Of a stretch of DNA of 64,000 bases, positions 38,837 to 52,600 are shown piece after piece. How positions within the stretch are numbered: position 1 is the stretch's first letter; each line of letters starts with the position of its first letter. This DNA comes from Megamerina dolium (lineage: Eukaryota; Arthropoda; Insecta; Diptera; Megamerinidae): NCBI GenBank assembly GCA_963854835.1, contig OY978526.1, positions 41,951,140-42,015,139 of the forward strand, written 5' to 3'. The notes under the pieces are model-generated. The model worked only from the letters and a program-made list of their open reading frames with translations. It was not told the DNA's origin and made no database searches. The position numbers and the translations under genes were made by a program.

Positions 38837-39784
38837 GTTTTAGGCATTTTTACACAGCCACACCGCACTGACTTTATTATTTGTATGTATGTACGCCCGA
38901 GTACGTACTACAATTTGTTAACTTCAGTCATAAGTTGTGTACTATTTATTTGTATTGTACTAAGTAAATGTAAAAAATTATAGTTTAGAAGAGAAACAGA
39001 AAATTGAACTGAAGTCGATTGAAAGTAAACCATACGAAAGTGATATTCATTCCTTTTGCATACACACATATATCTATATATATATGTCGAACGAGATCCT
39101 GCTTTTATTGTAAATTTATAATTAATACTTATAGGTGTAAACAATACATATATACATACATATTTTAAATAAATTGATAATTTTAAGATGTACTAATACT
39201 ACAAAATTGGATTTCGTCGTATCTCACTACCAAGTAGAATCTACTCAATTTTTAGTTGTATAACAATTGCATTTAGTTGATCAGTTTTTATACGCGACAC
39301 ATCAACTATGTATTTCTTATTTTTTAGGAATCAGTTGCAAAATTAAACGAAATTCTAAATTCAAAATATATGTAATTTAGCACAAAATAGTTGCGTTGTA
39401 TGATTTTCTTCTTTTCATGTTTACCCCCCATTTATATTGTGTTTAATATTTATGTATGTATTAGCAATGAATGAAATTTCCTTTGTAAATAAAAGTAATA
39501 AAATAATAATACATATTAGAAGAACAACCAAAGATATTGAAATGACGCGTGAATATGAATAAATATATCAAGTTTTAGTTAAATTAATTATTCTCATCTC
39601 ATTGCTTTAAAACACAGTGTACAGTAATAACGATATTACAAACGTAGTATATATTTATAGTATAGACTCATAATATTTTTGACAGCCAACTATTAATATA
39701 TAAATGTTTAAAAGAATTGTGAAAGTTAAATAGACATTCATGTAATAAGCATAATTTCAAAGTAGGTATTGTAGAACATTTATA
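38837..39784 (+). other. ADAM 3' UTR and downstream DNA
   Basis: Noncoding AT-rich sequence after the long-tail stop. Polyadenylation hexamers AATAAA occur at 39168, 39488 and 39497. Confidence 0.6.
39168..39173 (+). terminator. Candidate polyadenylation signal for the long ADAM form
   Basis: AATAAA about 330 bases past the stop at 38834-38836. Further hexamers at 39488 and 39497 are alternatives. Confidence 0.4.
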
Positions 39785-39918
39785 CCCCTATTACAGTTGC
39801 TTGAGTTGATGGCAATCGAAGAAATCAGCTGCTTCGATTTGAATCCAAGACCGAAACTGAACAAGCAAGCAAGCTCTCAGGCAGCGCAACTAGATAGAGT
39901 TGCTATTCGTAATAGGGG
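39785..39918. repeat. Small MITE candidate
   Basis: About 134 bp bounded by CCCCTATTAC and its inverse GTAATAGGGG. Inner arms share AGTTGC and GCAACT words. Target duplication not clear, so this could be chance. Confidence 0.4.
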
Positions 39919-41255
39919 CATTAATTTTAATGTATTTAATACTTCTATATTGATGAAAATTATTATTGATCTTAAATTCGGTAATTCGGTAATTTTATAT
40001 CCTTACTAAACTCCACTTATCTATTACAAATAAGTCTCTAATTCTTTATTGAAGAAAAATATATATAATCTAAAATTAAAAATTATTTATTTTTTTATTT
40101 TTATGCATTCTGAACATAAAACCAACTTTTGGCAATGTTCGGGCATAACGTTTCACGACAGAAGCAACAAAAGTTACCATACATAATATCAAAAATGATA
40201 CTCTAAGGAAGTATGCTTAAAAAATAGCATCTGACATTTGAGCTCTTTCACAAGCAAATAGTTATGTAGAACAATCGATTGACTTATTTTATTTATTTTT
40301 TCTTACTGCAGAGATGGCATTTTAGGTACATTAACCGCCGTGTTATGTGAAACATAATGCATTGTCACTTTGAATTGCTTACGCTTCATTTTGTTTTTTC
40401 CAAAACGTAAAAACAAAGTGAAGGCAAATCAAAGTCATAGCATTACGTTTTACTGTAAATATATGGTATCACGCTCTAACAGTGGGAACTTGTATATACT
40501 GTCAATATAGAAGTATTACATATATATCTATGCGTTTAATCGATCGAAAATCAAAATGAGCATAACTAAAGAAAAATCAAATTGATAATTGTAGGTATAA
40601 ATTATTTTCATATTCTGGTTACCTTGCAATGTGTAGCAACGTCAAATATATTAAATATGTATTTTGTTCAATGTAATTTGTACAATATCAAACACATAAC
40701 TCGTAAATCATTCTAAAATAAATAACTAAAATCGAATTTTTTTCTAAAATTTACATTTTTGTTTTAATTTATTAAAAGAGTTGATTTTTGGGTTTTTGTG
40801 TACTGGGAAAAATATAAAATTAAAATTAGCCTTTTAGTTCAGGTTAAATTTGACTAATGGAAAGGTTACGAAGACTTGTAGACAGTTTGGAAGAAAGCTG
40901 CAATACGTTGAAAAGTTAAAGTTAGAGTATTTCCACAACAAAAGCAAAGCAGAAATTCCAAAATTGCTTAATCAAAATTTCAAAACTGTTTATAGCAGAG
41001 CAGAGAGTTGCATTGTAAGATACTACTAAAAGTAGGCGTTTATCAACGGTTAACGTGAAATAACCGGGCACTTGAGGAGCTTAAATCTCGCCATGATTTT
41101 ACGAACATTGGACGATGTCTTATTTAATTTGGATGGCAATGAATGACAATGACATTTTTCAGGAAAAAACTTAAAACTTCAAAAAATAAATATTTGGAAA
41201 AGAAGTGGGTGTTTTCAATGGCTAACAAAGGCGTTGTAACAAAGTTTACTAAATA
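39919..41255. other. No supported gene
   Basis: AT-rich DNA between the ADAM 3' end and the Tc1 element; nothing recognised. Confidence 0.45.
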
Positions 41256-41445
41256 CAGTTGTGTTCATAAAAATAGCAGCGCAAAATAAATAATAAACAA
41301 ATACACATAATATCTTAACTACTTCATATTTTAGTAAACTATATTCAAGGAAAACTAATATTATTCATTATCTAAATAACAAAAACAAAAAAAATATATT
41401 TTTTTCTTTAAAAAAGATTTTTTCACAAAAAAAAAAATTAAAATT

Positions 41446-41470
41446 GTACTGTTCACAAAAATAGTAGTCC
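41446..41470 (+). repeat. Inner transposase-binding repeat, left arm
   Basis: GTTCACAAAAATAGTAG repeats the outer end sequence GTTCATAAAAATAGCAG about 190 bases inward, in the same orientation. Confidence 0.65.
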
Positions 41471-42669
41471 ATAGTATGCATATATAAAAAAAAAATAATG
41501 AACATAAAAATTTTATAAATCGGTTGTTTTCTAAATATACGTTAATATTTGGTCGCTTGACCGTTATTGTGGATTACTGCAGCACATCTGCGTTGCATAG
41601 AGTCGATTAAATGCTGGCACCTCTGAACAGGTATAGCGCTCCAGGCCTCGCGCACCACTTGCCACAATTCCTTCACGCCGTTCGGATTTGCTTCACTTAC
41701 CTTTTTTTTGACATCGCCCCACAAGTTTTCTATGGGGTTAAGGTCGGGCGATTGTGCTGGCCACTCCATAACGTCAACTTGCTTCTCCTGAAACCATAAT
41801 TTTGCAGTTTTGCTGATATGTTTCGGATCATTATCTTGTTGATATATACATTTTAGAGGCATTTCATACTCAGCATACTGCAACATGACTTCCTCGAGTA
41901 TTTTGATGTACAGAAACTGATCCATAATACCCGTGGTGGAATATATTGGCCCAACACCATAATAGGAGAAGCAGACCCAAACCATAAGTTTCGCACCACC
42001 ATGTTTAACAGTCTTAACTGTGTACTGAGGCTTATACGCTGAATTTGGTGGTCTTCTTACGAATTTCCGAAAACCTTTGGAACCAAAAAGGACGTTTTTG
42101 CTTTCACCGCTCCATAAGATGTTCCTCCACTTCTCCTTGGGCTAACTCACATGTGCCTTGGCAAATGCCAATCTTTTTGCTAGGTGTTTCTTGGTCAGTA
42201 GTGGCACTTTGCGTGGGCTTCTGGCTGTCAATTTAGCTTCCAGTAAACGTCGTCGAATAGTTACCGGGCTTACAGATAACTGAAGATTCTGTTTAATTTT
42301 GTTGGAGCTTATTTTAGGATCTTGCTTAGCCATTTGAATTATTTTCCGGTAGTGCGAGTATCTGTTGCCCCATTGCGACCACGTGTTTCAACTTTTTGTC
42401 TCCATTTAATGGCAATGCATACCATTTTGACAGAGCAGCCGATGATTTGTTGGATTTCTTGGTAGCTTTTTCCCTCGCTTCGCAGTTTTTTTTATTAAGT
42501 TTCGGTTTTCTTCAGAACAGTGCTTAGAGCTACCCATTTTTCTGAAAATTTGAACTCAGTTTCTACGATCTTGTACAAAAAATATAAACTTACGATTCGC
42601 TGTAGGAAAATTGAAACAGAAAATAAATTTTTCCACTCACAAACTTTTTTTTTCACAGTTCAATCGTAT

Positions 42670-42688
42670 CGCTGCTATTATTATGGAC
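42670..42688 (-). repeat. Inner transposase-binding repeat, right arm
   Basis: CGCTGCTATTATTATGGAC is a variant of the right end lying about 190 bases inward. With the left inner repeat it gives an IR/DR arrangement. Confidence 0.6.
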
Positions 42689-42882
42689 AGCGTTAAATCA
42701 ATGCACGTAAACAACTGATCTCGTAGAAAAAGAAAAATATTTTTATGACACACTTGCGATATACCGTTATGCAGAGGAAAGAAGAAGACAAAAAAAAATC
42801 AATTTAACGGTTCTTAAAAAGCAACAGCTTAAGAATACTTGCATACTATTCATTTGCGCTTCTATTTTTATGAACACAACTG

Positions 42883-43677
42883 TATGTCTTATTGTCGTTG
42901 GTAACCGGAATATTCTTATCTAGGCGCTTGGACTATCAATGGTGTTTGCGAAAGTATATGGTTGCATTAAAAGTACACATTTAGGCTTGAACTTATTTTA
43001 TGACATTATGCTAAGATGAGCACGAAATACCGTAAGACAAAAAAAGAAAATAATCCTCCAAACGTTCCTGAGCTGTTTACAAATGCAAAGTTTAAGCAAA
43101 TAATTTTGCATCCCACTTCTGATATACGGATGCTTTTTCCACATTAGAATTTTAACAATTCATTAGTTACGAACTAAATATGAGAGTCCTCAATTTTTTT
43201 CAATAATGTGGTTAACTGAATGATTATTATTTTTAATTATCCTCATACATCACAATGACGTCATATCCGTTTTGAAGATTAAATCTCAGTTCACACATGT
43301 TATAGTTGCATTATAACTGGAACAAAAAGAAATATTATATAATGTTTCAATACCTTTTTTTAAATACAGAGGCACAGTTTGACGAAAATTTTTAATATCA
43401 CTTGTTACGACATCGATTCTGTATGTAATTGCACACGACCGGAGGGAGATTAGTCGCTGGAATTTAGTTGTAAAAATTAATAAACAAAAATCAGCTGTCC
43501 GTTTAATATCATAGGAATAGTTGGCAACTCCAGATGTTAAATGTAATAACAATCATGGACACAAACCATATAAAACTTGACAGTCAGCTGATTGAGCATA
43601 TGCAATTTTCTATTTCTATTTACATTTCATCTAATTAAACGTATATCCAGTGAATTATAAAAAAAGTAGAATGAAAA
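42883..43677. other. Intergenic region with presumed MetRS-m promoter
   Basis: AT-rich. The promoter and 5' UTR of the synthetase gene should lie in the last few hundred bases; CAGCTGATTG-type words near 43585 are the only notable sites and I cannot assign them. Confidence 0.4.
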
Positions 43678-46600
43678 ATGTTCATTAGCAAATTGAAAAA
43701 CTGTCGATTATTTAGCACGAAGAGCAACAACTCATTTTATGTAACCACTCCAATATTTTATGTCAATGCCGGTAAGTAGTGCTCGAGTACTAACTATCGT
43801 GCTTCAAGGAGATACTTATACGATTGTTTTATTATTATCAGCACCCCACATTGGACATCTTTATTCGGCGGTGATAGCAGATGCAATATGTCGTTATAAG
43901 AGGCTACGTCAACCTGTTACTGATGTCCGTCTCTGCACAGGAACTGATGAACATGGCACCAAAATTCAACAATCTGCTGCCGCCAATTCCGTTGAAGTAG
44001 GAAAATATTGTGAAGATATATCAATGCGATATCGTCAGCTCTTTAAAGATGCACATGTTGATCATAGTGATTTCATTCGCACAACGGAGGAACGTCACAA
44101 ACGTGGAGTTGCTGAATTTTGGGTAGGTAAACGAGTGTGGCATCGCTCTACTTTGAGATTGGTACTTATCTATTCAAATTTCGATAGCGTACTTTACATT
44201 CACGGGAACACATCTACACCGCACAGTACAGTGGTTGGTATTGTGTTTCTGATGAAACATTTCTAACTGAATCACAATTGCACGTGGATAAGGAAAGTGG
44301 TAAACGCGTTTCTTTGGAGTCTGGTCACGTTGTCGAATGGACCGAAGAAACCAATTATATGTTTCGTCTCTCTGCGCTACAACCGGAGGTGCTGTATTGG
44401 GCCAAGCATCAAAATAATCACATACGTCCAGCTAAATTTCAAAAAATTCTTCTTGATACACTGAATGAGCCGCTCCCAGACGTGTCTATATCACGTCCTA
44501 CCAATCGTGTACATTGGGCTATACCAGTTCCAGATGATCCCACTCAAACTGTTTATGTTTGGTTAGATGCATTAATCAATTATTTAACATCGGCAGGTTA
44601 TCCTGATAGTCGGGTTGGTATTGTGGCTGCTTTCATGTTTTTTGCTGTTGTTTTATTTTATGTAACGTCTTTGTTACAGTATCGTGCTCATTGGCCACCA
44701 AGTATTCAAGTGATTGGCAAAGACATTTTAAAATTTCATGGTATTTATTGGCCAGCTTTTCTGATTGCTGCAGGTGGGTACTTAATTCATTTCGTTCTTT
44801 CTATACATTTTAATTAAATATGTCTGGTTGAAGCCACGCTGATAGAACTATACTTAGATTCAAAGTATTTATAATAGTTTCGTAATTTTTTATATTAAAT
44901 CACAATATATTTATATGTATCTAGGTTTAGAGCCACCGCAACAACTTTTTGTACACTCGCACTGGACGGTAGATGGAGAAAAGATGTCGAAGAGCAAACA
45001 GAATGTTGTCGATCCACAAGAAGTAGCAACAACATACTCAATGGAAGGCTTAAGATACTTTCTGTTTCGTGAGGGTGTTGCACACAGTGATGGCAGTAAG
45101 TATATACCTATATATATTTCATGATTGAATAGACTCAGAAGAAAAAATGAATTAAATCTAAAGAAGAAAATGTGGGAGTAGAAAAAATATCAATTAATGC
45201 ATTGTAAGAATTGGAGTTTGTTTACGGGTTAAAAGTACAAGAGAAAAGTATTTGCTTGCAAAGTGGTAATCATGCACCAGCAACTTAATACTATCATAGC
45301 TGATGGTTGAGAGCTATGCGCGTTCTGGTTTTGTAAGTTTAAAGTGCGATTATGCTAAGAAAAGAAGAATACAAAAAGAAAAACATCATTTACTTTGAAG
45401 AATTTGCAGAATATCTAGGGGATTGTGTGATGAGTCTGGCGCGGTTTTTTTCTTTGATCTTCACAACTTTTTAGACGTTTAAAATAAAAAGCTGAAGTTC
45501 TTTTGAAAGACTTAAATGATAAATAAATTCGAAAAAATTAAATTTTTTGTAATAACAATTTAGGCATAATATAGGGAGATTCATTTAAGGGTACTTTTTA
45601 CAGTAGGGATTTTATTATAGTTCTACCCGCCAAACTGTCAAACTGACATTGTATATTTTTAGTATTGTTTCACAATTCATCATGAATGGACTTAATAGGT
45701 TCAGTTATCGAATCGCGTGGTATCGTACCGTAACATATCGTGTCATAGTGGATCGTAGCAATCATAGAAATACTGAAATCAGCAACAGCTGTAAGTGAAT
45801 CAATTTATGACGATTGATTTTACCATGTCATTTGCGTTGACCTGAAAAATATATATAAACTTTATATTTTCATTTATATCTATATCAAAACAACAACAAG
45901 AAAAACTATAAAAAATTCATAGTTCATTTAAAATACGTAAAATTTTAAAAAAGAACTTTTACAGCAATATCATTAAAAAATAAATGAAATCACATACATT
46001 ACTTTGCACAACTTAAAATTCTAAAATTGAAACCAAAAAAAAAAAAAAACCTATGATTTTCATATAAAAGTAATCAGTAAACTTCTGTGTCCGTGTAAAC
46101 GTGTAAACATTTTTGTTTGTTTACGTGAAAATTTCGACAGTATGATGCAATGGAATGTTTAGGAATTATTCAGATAATCACCGTTCTACAAAGAAAGTGT
46201 TTCATGTGCTGATAGGAAGATGGCTTAGTACTTTACTATATTTAATTTAAATGACGTTTTTAATTGAAATATTTTTTTTAATAGGTGACAACCCTCGGTT
46301 ATATATTTTAGTTGCACAACTGCTTAAATTCCCTCTCATTTGATACCAATATTTTATATCTGTATTCTGTAAATTGTTTATGATAGATTATAAATGTCAG
46401 AAACAGCCAATGCCTAACTAAATATATTCTAGAGGCTCATAGAAATCGATTGCTACCAAATTTGTTTAAATAGGATTAGAGGTTTCATTATTATTGGCAA
46501 AGGCTTTTATTGTGGCCTAAAAAATATTTGGCCAATTTATGTTATCTTCTCCATGTATCATGAAGCTAAGCTTATAAAAAAATAAAAAAAAATAAATATG

Positions 46601-49600
46601 TGGCACTTAAAACCCCGAAGGTCTCATTGGCCGAGCTTCTCTTCCATTACTGTTGTGCGTGTTAAATTTTGGACAGTATTAGAAGGGACCTACTTATTTT
46701 AGCCGGTTCCGAACGGCAGAACCCTTGTGACATCACTTTTTCTGAGCTTTGTCACATAGTTGTTTTAGAAGCTTTTTCATGGCAAGTTGTTACTCTCGGA
46801 AGAATTGCCAATTGCTTGCCGACAGGTGGGTACCGTTCGAAAGAAAAATCTTTTCGATATTAAATTTGTTATGCATCAGCCGGGGATTGAACCACGACCT
46901 ACAGATCAGAAGACCAACACACTAACCACTGAGCTACGGCACCCAACTAAGCTTATAATAAGAGAAGATAATGTCATAAATTTCAGTTCCACACTATTTC
47001 TGTTGGTCTTAGAAATTGACATGAGCCAAGTTACCCCACAATGCCCTAGAAAAAAAAACTACGAAATGCTGAAGAAGATAAGGAATTATATTCACCTCCT
47101 GTTATGGTGCTTGTTCTATTCACAGTTCTATTAAAATTTTAATATAAATGCTCGTTAGTGTATAATTGTACTATGCGTATATTCGTTCAGCTTTTTTCCC
47201 TCTCTCATGTTTTTTTTCGTTTCTTTTTCTTTTGCTTTTTTATAATGCAATAAGAGCGATTTTAAGGGTTTTTAATTTCTTTCTACTTATTGCATGCAAT
47301 AAGAGTATATTCAATATGAAAGTTTTTTTTTTTGTGCAACATTGTTTATTTCTATTTTCTTTGCCCCTTGTTTTTGCAAAATAATTTGCTGCATACATTT
47401 TATCATTATTTATTAAAATTCGTTATTCTTTACTCTCCAACTAAAAACCACGAACGTCTAACTTCTTGACATTTACACTTTTGACTTTTTTTCCCCTTTC
47501 ATTTAGTGGTTGGTAGCGTGGTTGCTAAGTTGACATCTTATATTTCTTCTTACATTGTCATTGCTTATGTACCTACTGCAATACATATTTTTTGTGCTTT
47601 CTAATACCATTTTGCTTTGCTCCAGTTGGCGGTTGTATGTAACATTTATTCTCATTGCAATTTCATATGCATCAGACTACCATCTTCATTGTACGTGAAC
47701 ATATATGATGTACATATGTGCTTTATTTGCATTTCAATTTGCTTATGTTTTTGTTTTACTTTTTATTGTTCTCCTCTTCAGATGCTGCTGTACCTAGTGA
47801 AAGTTGTGTAAAAATATTTCCATACAAGTTTTGAAATCTCCTAGGTCAAATGCCTATTTATATATACAATGTTAAGTTGATTAGAACTTTGTTAAAGCTT
47901 CGATATGCTCAAGTTTTCGCTTTCTTCTTGAATTTTTGTTTTGCCATTTTACACCTTAAACTCCGAACTGAATACAGTGGCGGTACAAGAATCCCAAATT
48001 AATATTAACGCATTGGTATTCATGTATTACATCATCTAATATATTGCTGTAGAAATATTTTATTAAATTCTACGATAAAACTATAAAATCTGTCACATGC
48101 TACTGCCACCAACATTATTGTAAATTCACACCTTTACGTATTGAAAACTTTTGTCATACTGTATATCTTCATTAACTTGTTTAGTTTTCTCAAGTTTTAT
48201 CCTGTACGAGTATGTACCTGTACACATTTAAATATGCGTTGTATATTGTGACCGTGTCGTATACATGATAACTTTCAATATATACGCATGAGAGACACCA
48301 TAGATAATAAAATTTCATTAACCCATCAGTCAACATACATATTGCTATTGAGTACCACCACCGCCACTCCAACGTATTAAAGGGATCCATTTAAAATTTT
48401 CATTCGCAAAGCTCTTTTCATAATTTACCATAACAACAACAATAATAACAATCATAATCATAACTGACATCGAAGGGTTTAACTGATTTAGGCACATTTA
48501 TACATATTCCAATGAAGTCAATACTAATATAGGGTGTGTTTTAAATATTTTTTGGACACGGGGTATTGTTGGACAGCGCGGTATTTTTCGGCCAGTAATA
48601 CCTGACAGTTTCAACCAACTGTCATCGACTCGTCTCTTGTTAAGCTCGTTTTTCATTGAGTACTCGACCTGTGTACACACACTGTTACCTCGTTGTCATA
48701 TCAAATCAAAATTTTATACTTGGAAAGTTTTTTGTTTCACTTAGTATTTTGTTTATTTTGACATTTTTCGACAAGCCAACTTAGGTAAAAATATATATAT
48801 AAAATTCGTAGAACCTTAAGCATCCGACGCAGAAAAGAATTTTGTGCGAAGGTTGCATTGAACACTTATGCCGTGGTTATATTACCAATCAATTGAACGC
48901 TAATCAAAAAAATTGTTGTTCGTTTCAACACAAAATGAAAAATGAACTCCAAAAATGAACATATGCATGTCAATCAGTTCTGATTGCTGTTCTCGACACC
49001 AATCATACAAATTTCACCAGTGCTGCCATATGCAATTTTATATAAAGAAAATAAAATGTGAGAAAAAATATTTCTAATTAATGCAATATTGCTTTACAGG
49101 TATTGGGTACATACATGTTTATTAATTATATAAATTAATTAATAAACATAATTATATTAATTATATTAATTACATATATTTCCTTTAAAGAATGCTATTC
49201 GCGTTTGTTTTACACTCTGAGTATGTACTGATTGAGAAAATTTTCTCTTTAAGCAAAGAAATTCTATAACTTAAAATTTATTATTTTATTTAGAAATGAA
49301 GCAGACCTGAAGAACTGAAGAACTGAAGAACATATTGACAATATTACTCTGCTGTAAATTAATGAACGCTTGTGGGATACAAAAAAATCCAAGTTATTCT
49401 AATCGGGAAAAACGGGAACAGGCTAGATGCTATGCAACAGCAATTGTCTAAAATTGCTAGTGATATAGCAAAACATAATATCCGGCTAAATTTTAGTCCT
49501 TTGAAGCCAATATAGGAAAGAGTTGACAACTATTGACACCAGCACTGCCAGTTGTTGATCTGGCGGTATTGCATTTTTGCACTGGCGTTTCACTTTTGTT

Positions 49601-52600
49601 TTTCTATTTTTTTCAATGAGCAGCAGGATGTTCTGGAATTTCTCATCGGTCATCCTAATGTAATTTTTGAAGGCCCAGAAGTCGTTATGTTGTAATTCCT
49701 TTGTCAGGAGTGTGAAAAAGCCGTTTGTACCTCGTTTTTTCGCCATTTTTTTATCCCACTTGATCGTTTTCTTTTTTGCCGATTTTTGGATGATACTTTT
49801 TCTATTAACTCAATTATGTCAATGTCCCTACTTCCCCTACATTTTTATGTATTCATTGTTTTCCTGTGTAAGTAAAAATTGAACGGGCTAAAAACACACC
49901 CTTTACAATAATATCCACTTACATATATATACTCATTGTCAATCACTCTTTCACTTAGTTCACATGATTTTGGGTTGTGTCAACCACTGGCACTATTGTG
50001 ACAATGAAAACCATTCGTTTATATACAATCATGGTGACAAATCTCTTCCCTTTTTTGACACATTCGACACTTTTGTAATACATATTGGTAGTATATAGAT
50101 GATGGGGCGTATGTCCCTCGTATCTGTTAGCAATTAGTTAGCTTTTGTCTTTCAAATTGAAATGGAATGGGATACATTTGAAATTGCGTGGAATGCTGTT
50201 GCGTAAATTAGTTGAGTTTCGTCGATGCGGACATTTATTTATCTGTGTCTGTTTATTTATAGATAGTGTATATAATTATTGTACGAGTACTATAGAATTC
50301 AAATGAAAATTATACGATATTTCCATTCGATTATACTTGACAATACTCATGTGCTGCTGCCATATACCTACATATATTATATTAAAATGCAAATTCATTG
50401 GTCCATTCATTAAAACTAAACTCACAAAACCCCATTCATAGTAATGGTATTAAAGGAATATCTATGAAAAAGACACTACAATCATTTTCAAGCATTTATT
50501 AATTGTTTTTGTCCATGAAATTAAAGTAAAATTAATTAAAACTTGGTCGTTTGCTAGCTCTGGATTGTCGATGTTGCTTTCGATAATTGTTAGTTATACG
50601 AGAATGTATGTGTGTACATATTATGTAGAGAATATGAGTTTAATATAATTATACATACATGGTATTCAATATTTAAAATGCTGACATTATGTAAATGAGG
50701 AAATCTTGTAAAACTGAATATAAAAGAAAGAAATTTTAAAAATAAGCATATACTGTGTCAGACATATAGTATGCGTAGTAGTTGCTTATAGAAGTTTGTT
50801 AACTATTTTTTTCATCACACTAAATCTATTGCTATCTCTGTTACCCTTTTTCAAATCTACATACAAACACAAACCCTTTTCAATATTTATTTGAATACTA
50901 TCGATTTCGTTTGATTTATAATTTGATTGATAATATTATGTAGGGGAACGTAAAGCAAGTTGATATAAGCTTTCCCTTTCATGACCATCATGATCTTCCA
51001 AATGGGAAGCTTCTACAAACAATTTTTGAATTTTTTATTTGAAAACTTAGAAGATAAAGTAAATTCTCCATGTGTTTTTCGTTGGGGATATGTATGAGCT
51101 AGCCAGATACTTTTTGTATTAACGATAATTTATATAAAAATTAGTTATGATTGGTATTTGTTATTGCGCCGCTAAAGATATTTATTACTAGCAACTTATC
51201 CCACAACGCTCTACATTAAAAGCTCTTAAGCGTGTATGAACGTAATGCAAACGTGTGTATGTATGTACTATGGAAAATGTAAAATAAATTAATATCGTTT
51301 ATATATCCACAATATTTTGTAGTCGTAATTAATAAACAAATTACAAATCCTAACTGAGATAAGTATAATATATGTATTGTGGAATTTATAATTACTCCTA
51401 TATACATACGTACAATCGTATATATTTAAAATAGCTTATTGCCAATAAATTTTAAAATTGTATAAACAAGTTGCGAATAATAATCAGGCACAAGGGAATG
51501 TTTATACTCTTGTCAACAGAGTGCACTTAGTATCTACCAGTATCCTAGCAAACAGAAGTCATTCTACATGCGACCTCTTCTTAGTAGGCGAAATCGTATG
51601 AAAACCACGTCTATCATTAATACAAAGGGATGTTTTGGAACGGAAATATGTTTAGAACATAGACAAATGGATAAAAATAGCCGGAGTCGGATAAAAACCA
51701 CACCGCGTTGAAGTTGGAATATACGATTATACAGGTTGGCTGATGAATATTGCTATATTAAGAAACTTAAATAACTTTTTCTTAAATTCATTTAATTCAC
51801 TTTTTCTTTTTTTGTTTGAAAGATAATACATTTTTATTATGCATAGGTTAATTAGTTTTAACAATAATTGAGTTAAAATGGCCTCCACGCTCAGTGACGC
51901 AAGTGCGACATCTTTTCAAAAAGTTATTCATTACTGCCTGAAGGGTTGTAGCAGGAATTGCCTCAATTATCGTTCGAATGGATTGCTTCAAATCATTCAA
52001 ATTTGTTGGTTTGGTTTTGTAAACTTCCTGTTTGCAATATCCCCTTAAGAAAAAGTAAGGTGGAGTAAAGTAAAGACCCTTGGGGGCCAACGGAAAGTGG
52101 AGTTTCTTGTAATCTGCTTATTGGGAAATTCTGTCGTAACAGGCCTGGTTATGTGAGCAGTTGCACCGTCTTGTTGAAACCACAGAGAGTTGAAAGGGAT
52201 TCTTTTTTGGCGTAAGAAAGACTCTTTCAACATCTTTTAGTAACGGTTTCCATTGACTGTAGAGGTAACGCCGTTTTCTTCGAAAAAGTAAGGTCCGACA
52301 ATGAACCTTGGTGAAACTGCACACCACACTGTGACTCGAAATGGGTGTAATCCCGTCTCTTGGAGTATCTGTGGATTAGAATCACTCCATATCCGACAAT
52401 TTTGTGTGCTAACATTGCCGTTCAAATCAAAATGGGCCTCATCAGACATAAAAATGCAGTTTAAGATATGTTCGTCCTCTTCCGCGCGAAGTACGCAAAA
52501 TTCCAAGGGAATTGGCAAGTCTGCTGTGTTCAGTTGGCTTGTTAGTTGAGTTTTACACGGGAATAAGCTTAAATCTTTATGCAAAATCGTCTGCAGTGAC

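Larger units (their letters stand above)
41256..42882 (-). mobile_element. Tc1-like transposon with complete ends, inactive transposase
   Basis: 1627 bp, TA on both sides. Terminal inverted repeats of about 28 bases start CAGTTGTGTTCATAAAAA; one mismatch is seen. The transposase is on the minus strand. An MGSSKHCSEENRN start lies near 42538. A helix-turn-helix (SEGKSYQEIQQIIGCSVK) is in another frame near 42470. MAKQDPKISSNKIKQNL starts at 42333, and the catalytic half runs 41985-41542 with QQDNDPKH (second Asp) and SPDLNPIENLW (Glu). The first catalytic Asp of WSDES is Gly here, a TGA/TAG-type stop falls after AHVS near 42142, and there are at least two frameshifts. It can be moved only by a transposase from elsewhere. 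Confidence 0.93.

Noticed and set aside
46860..46946. Possible tRNA gene on the minus strand
   Set aside because: A- and B-box-like words are present, but the stems do not pair well. The copy at 53038 and the target duplications show it is a SINE head.
50930..51110. Possible exon with less AT-rich words
   Set aside because: Short frames only and no splice sites in a consistent phase.
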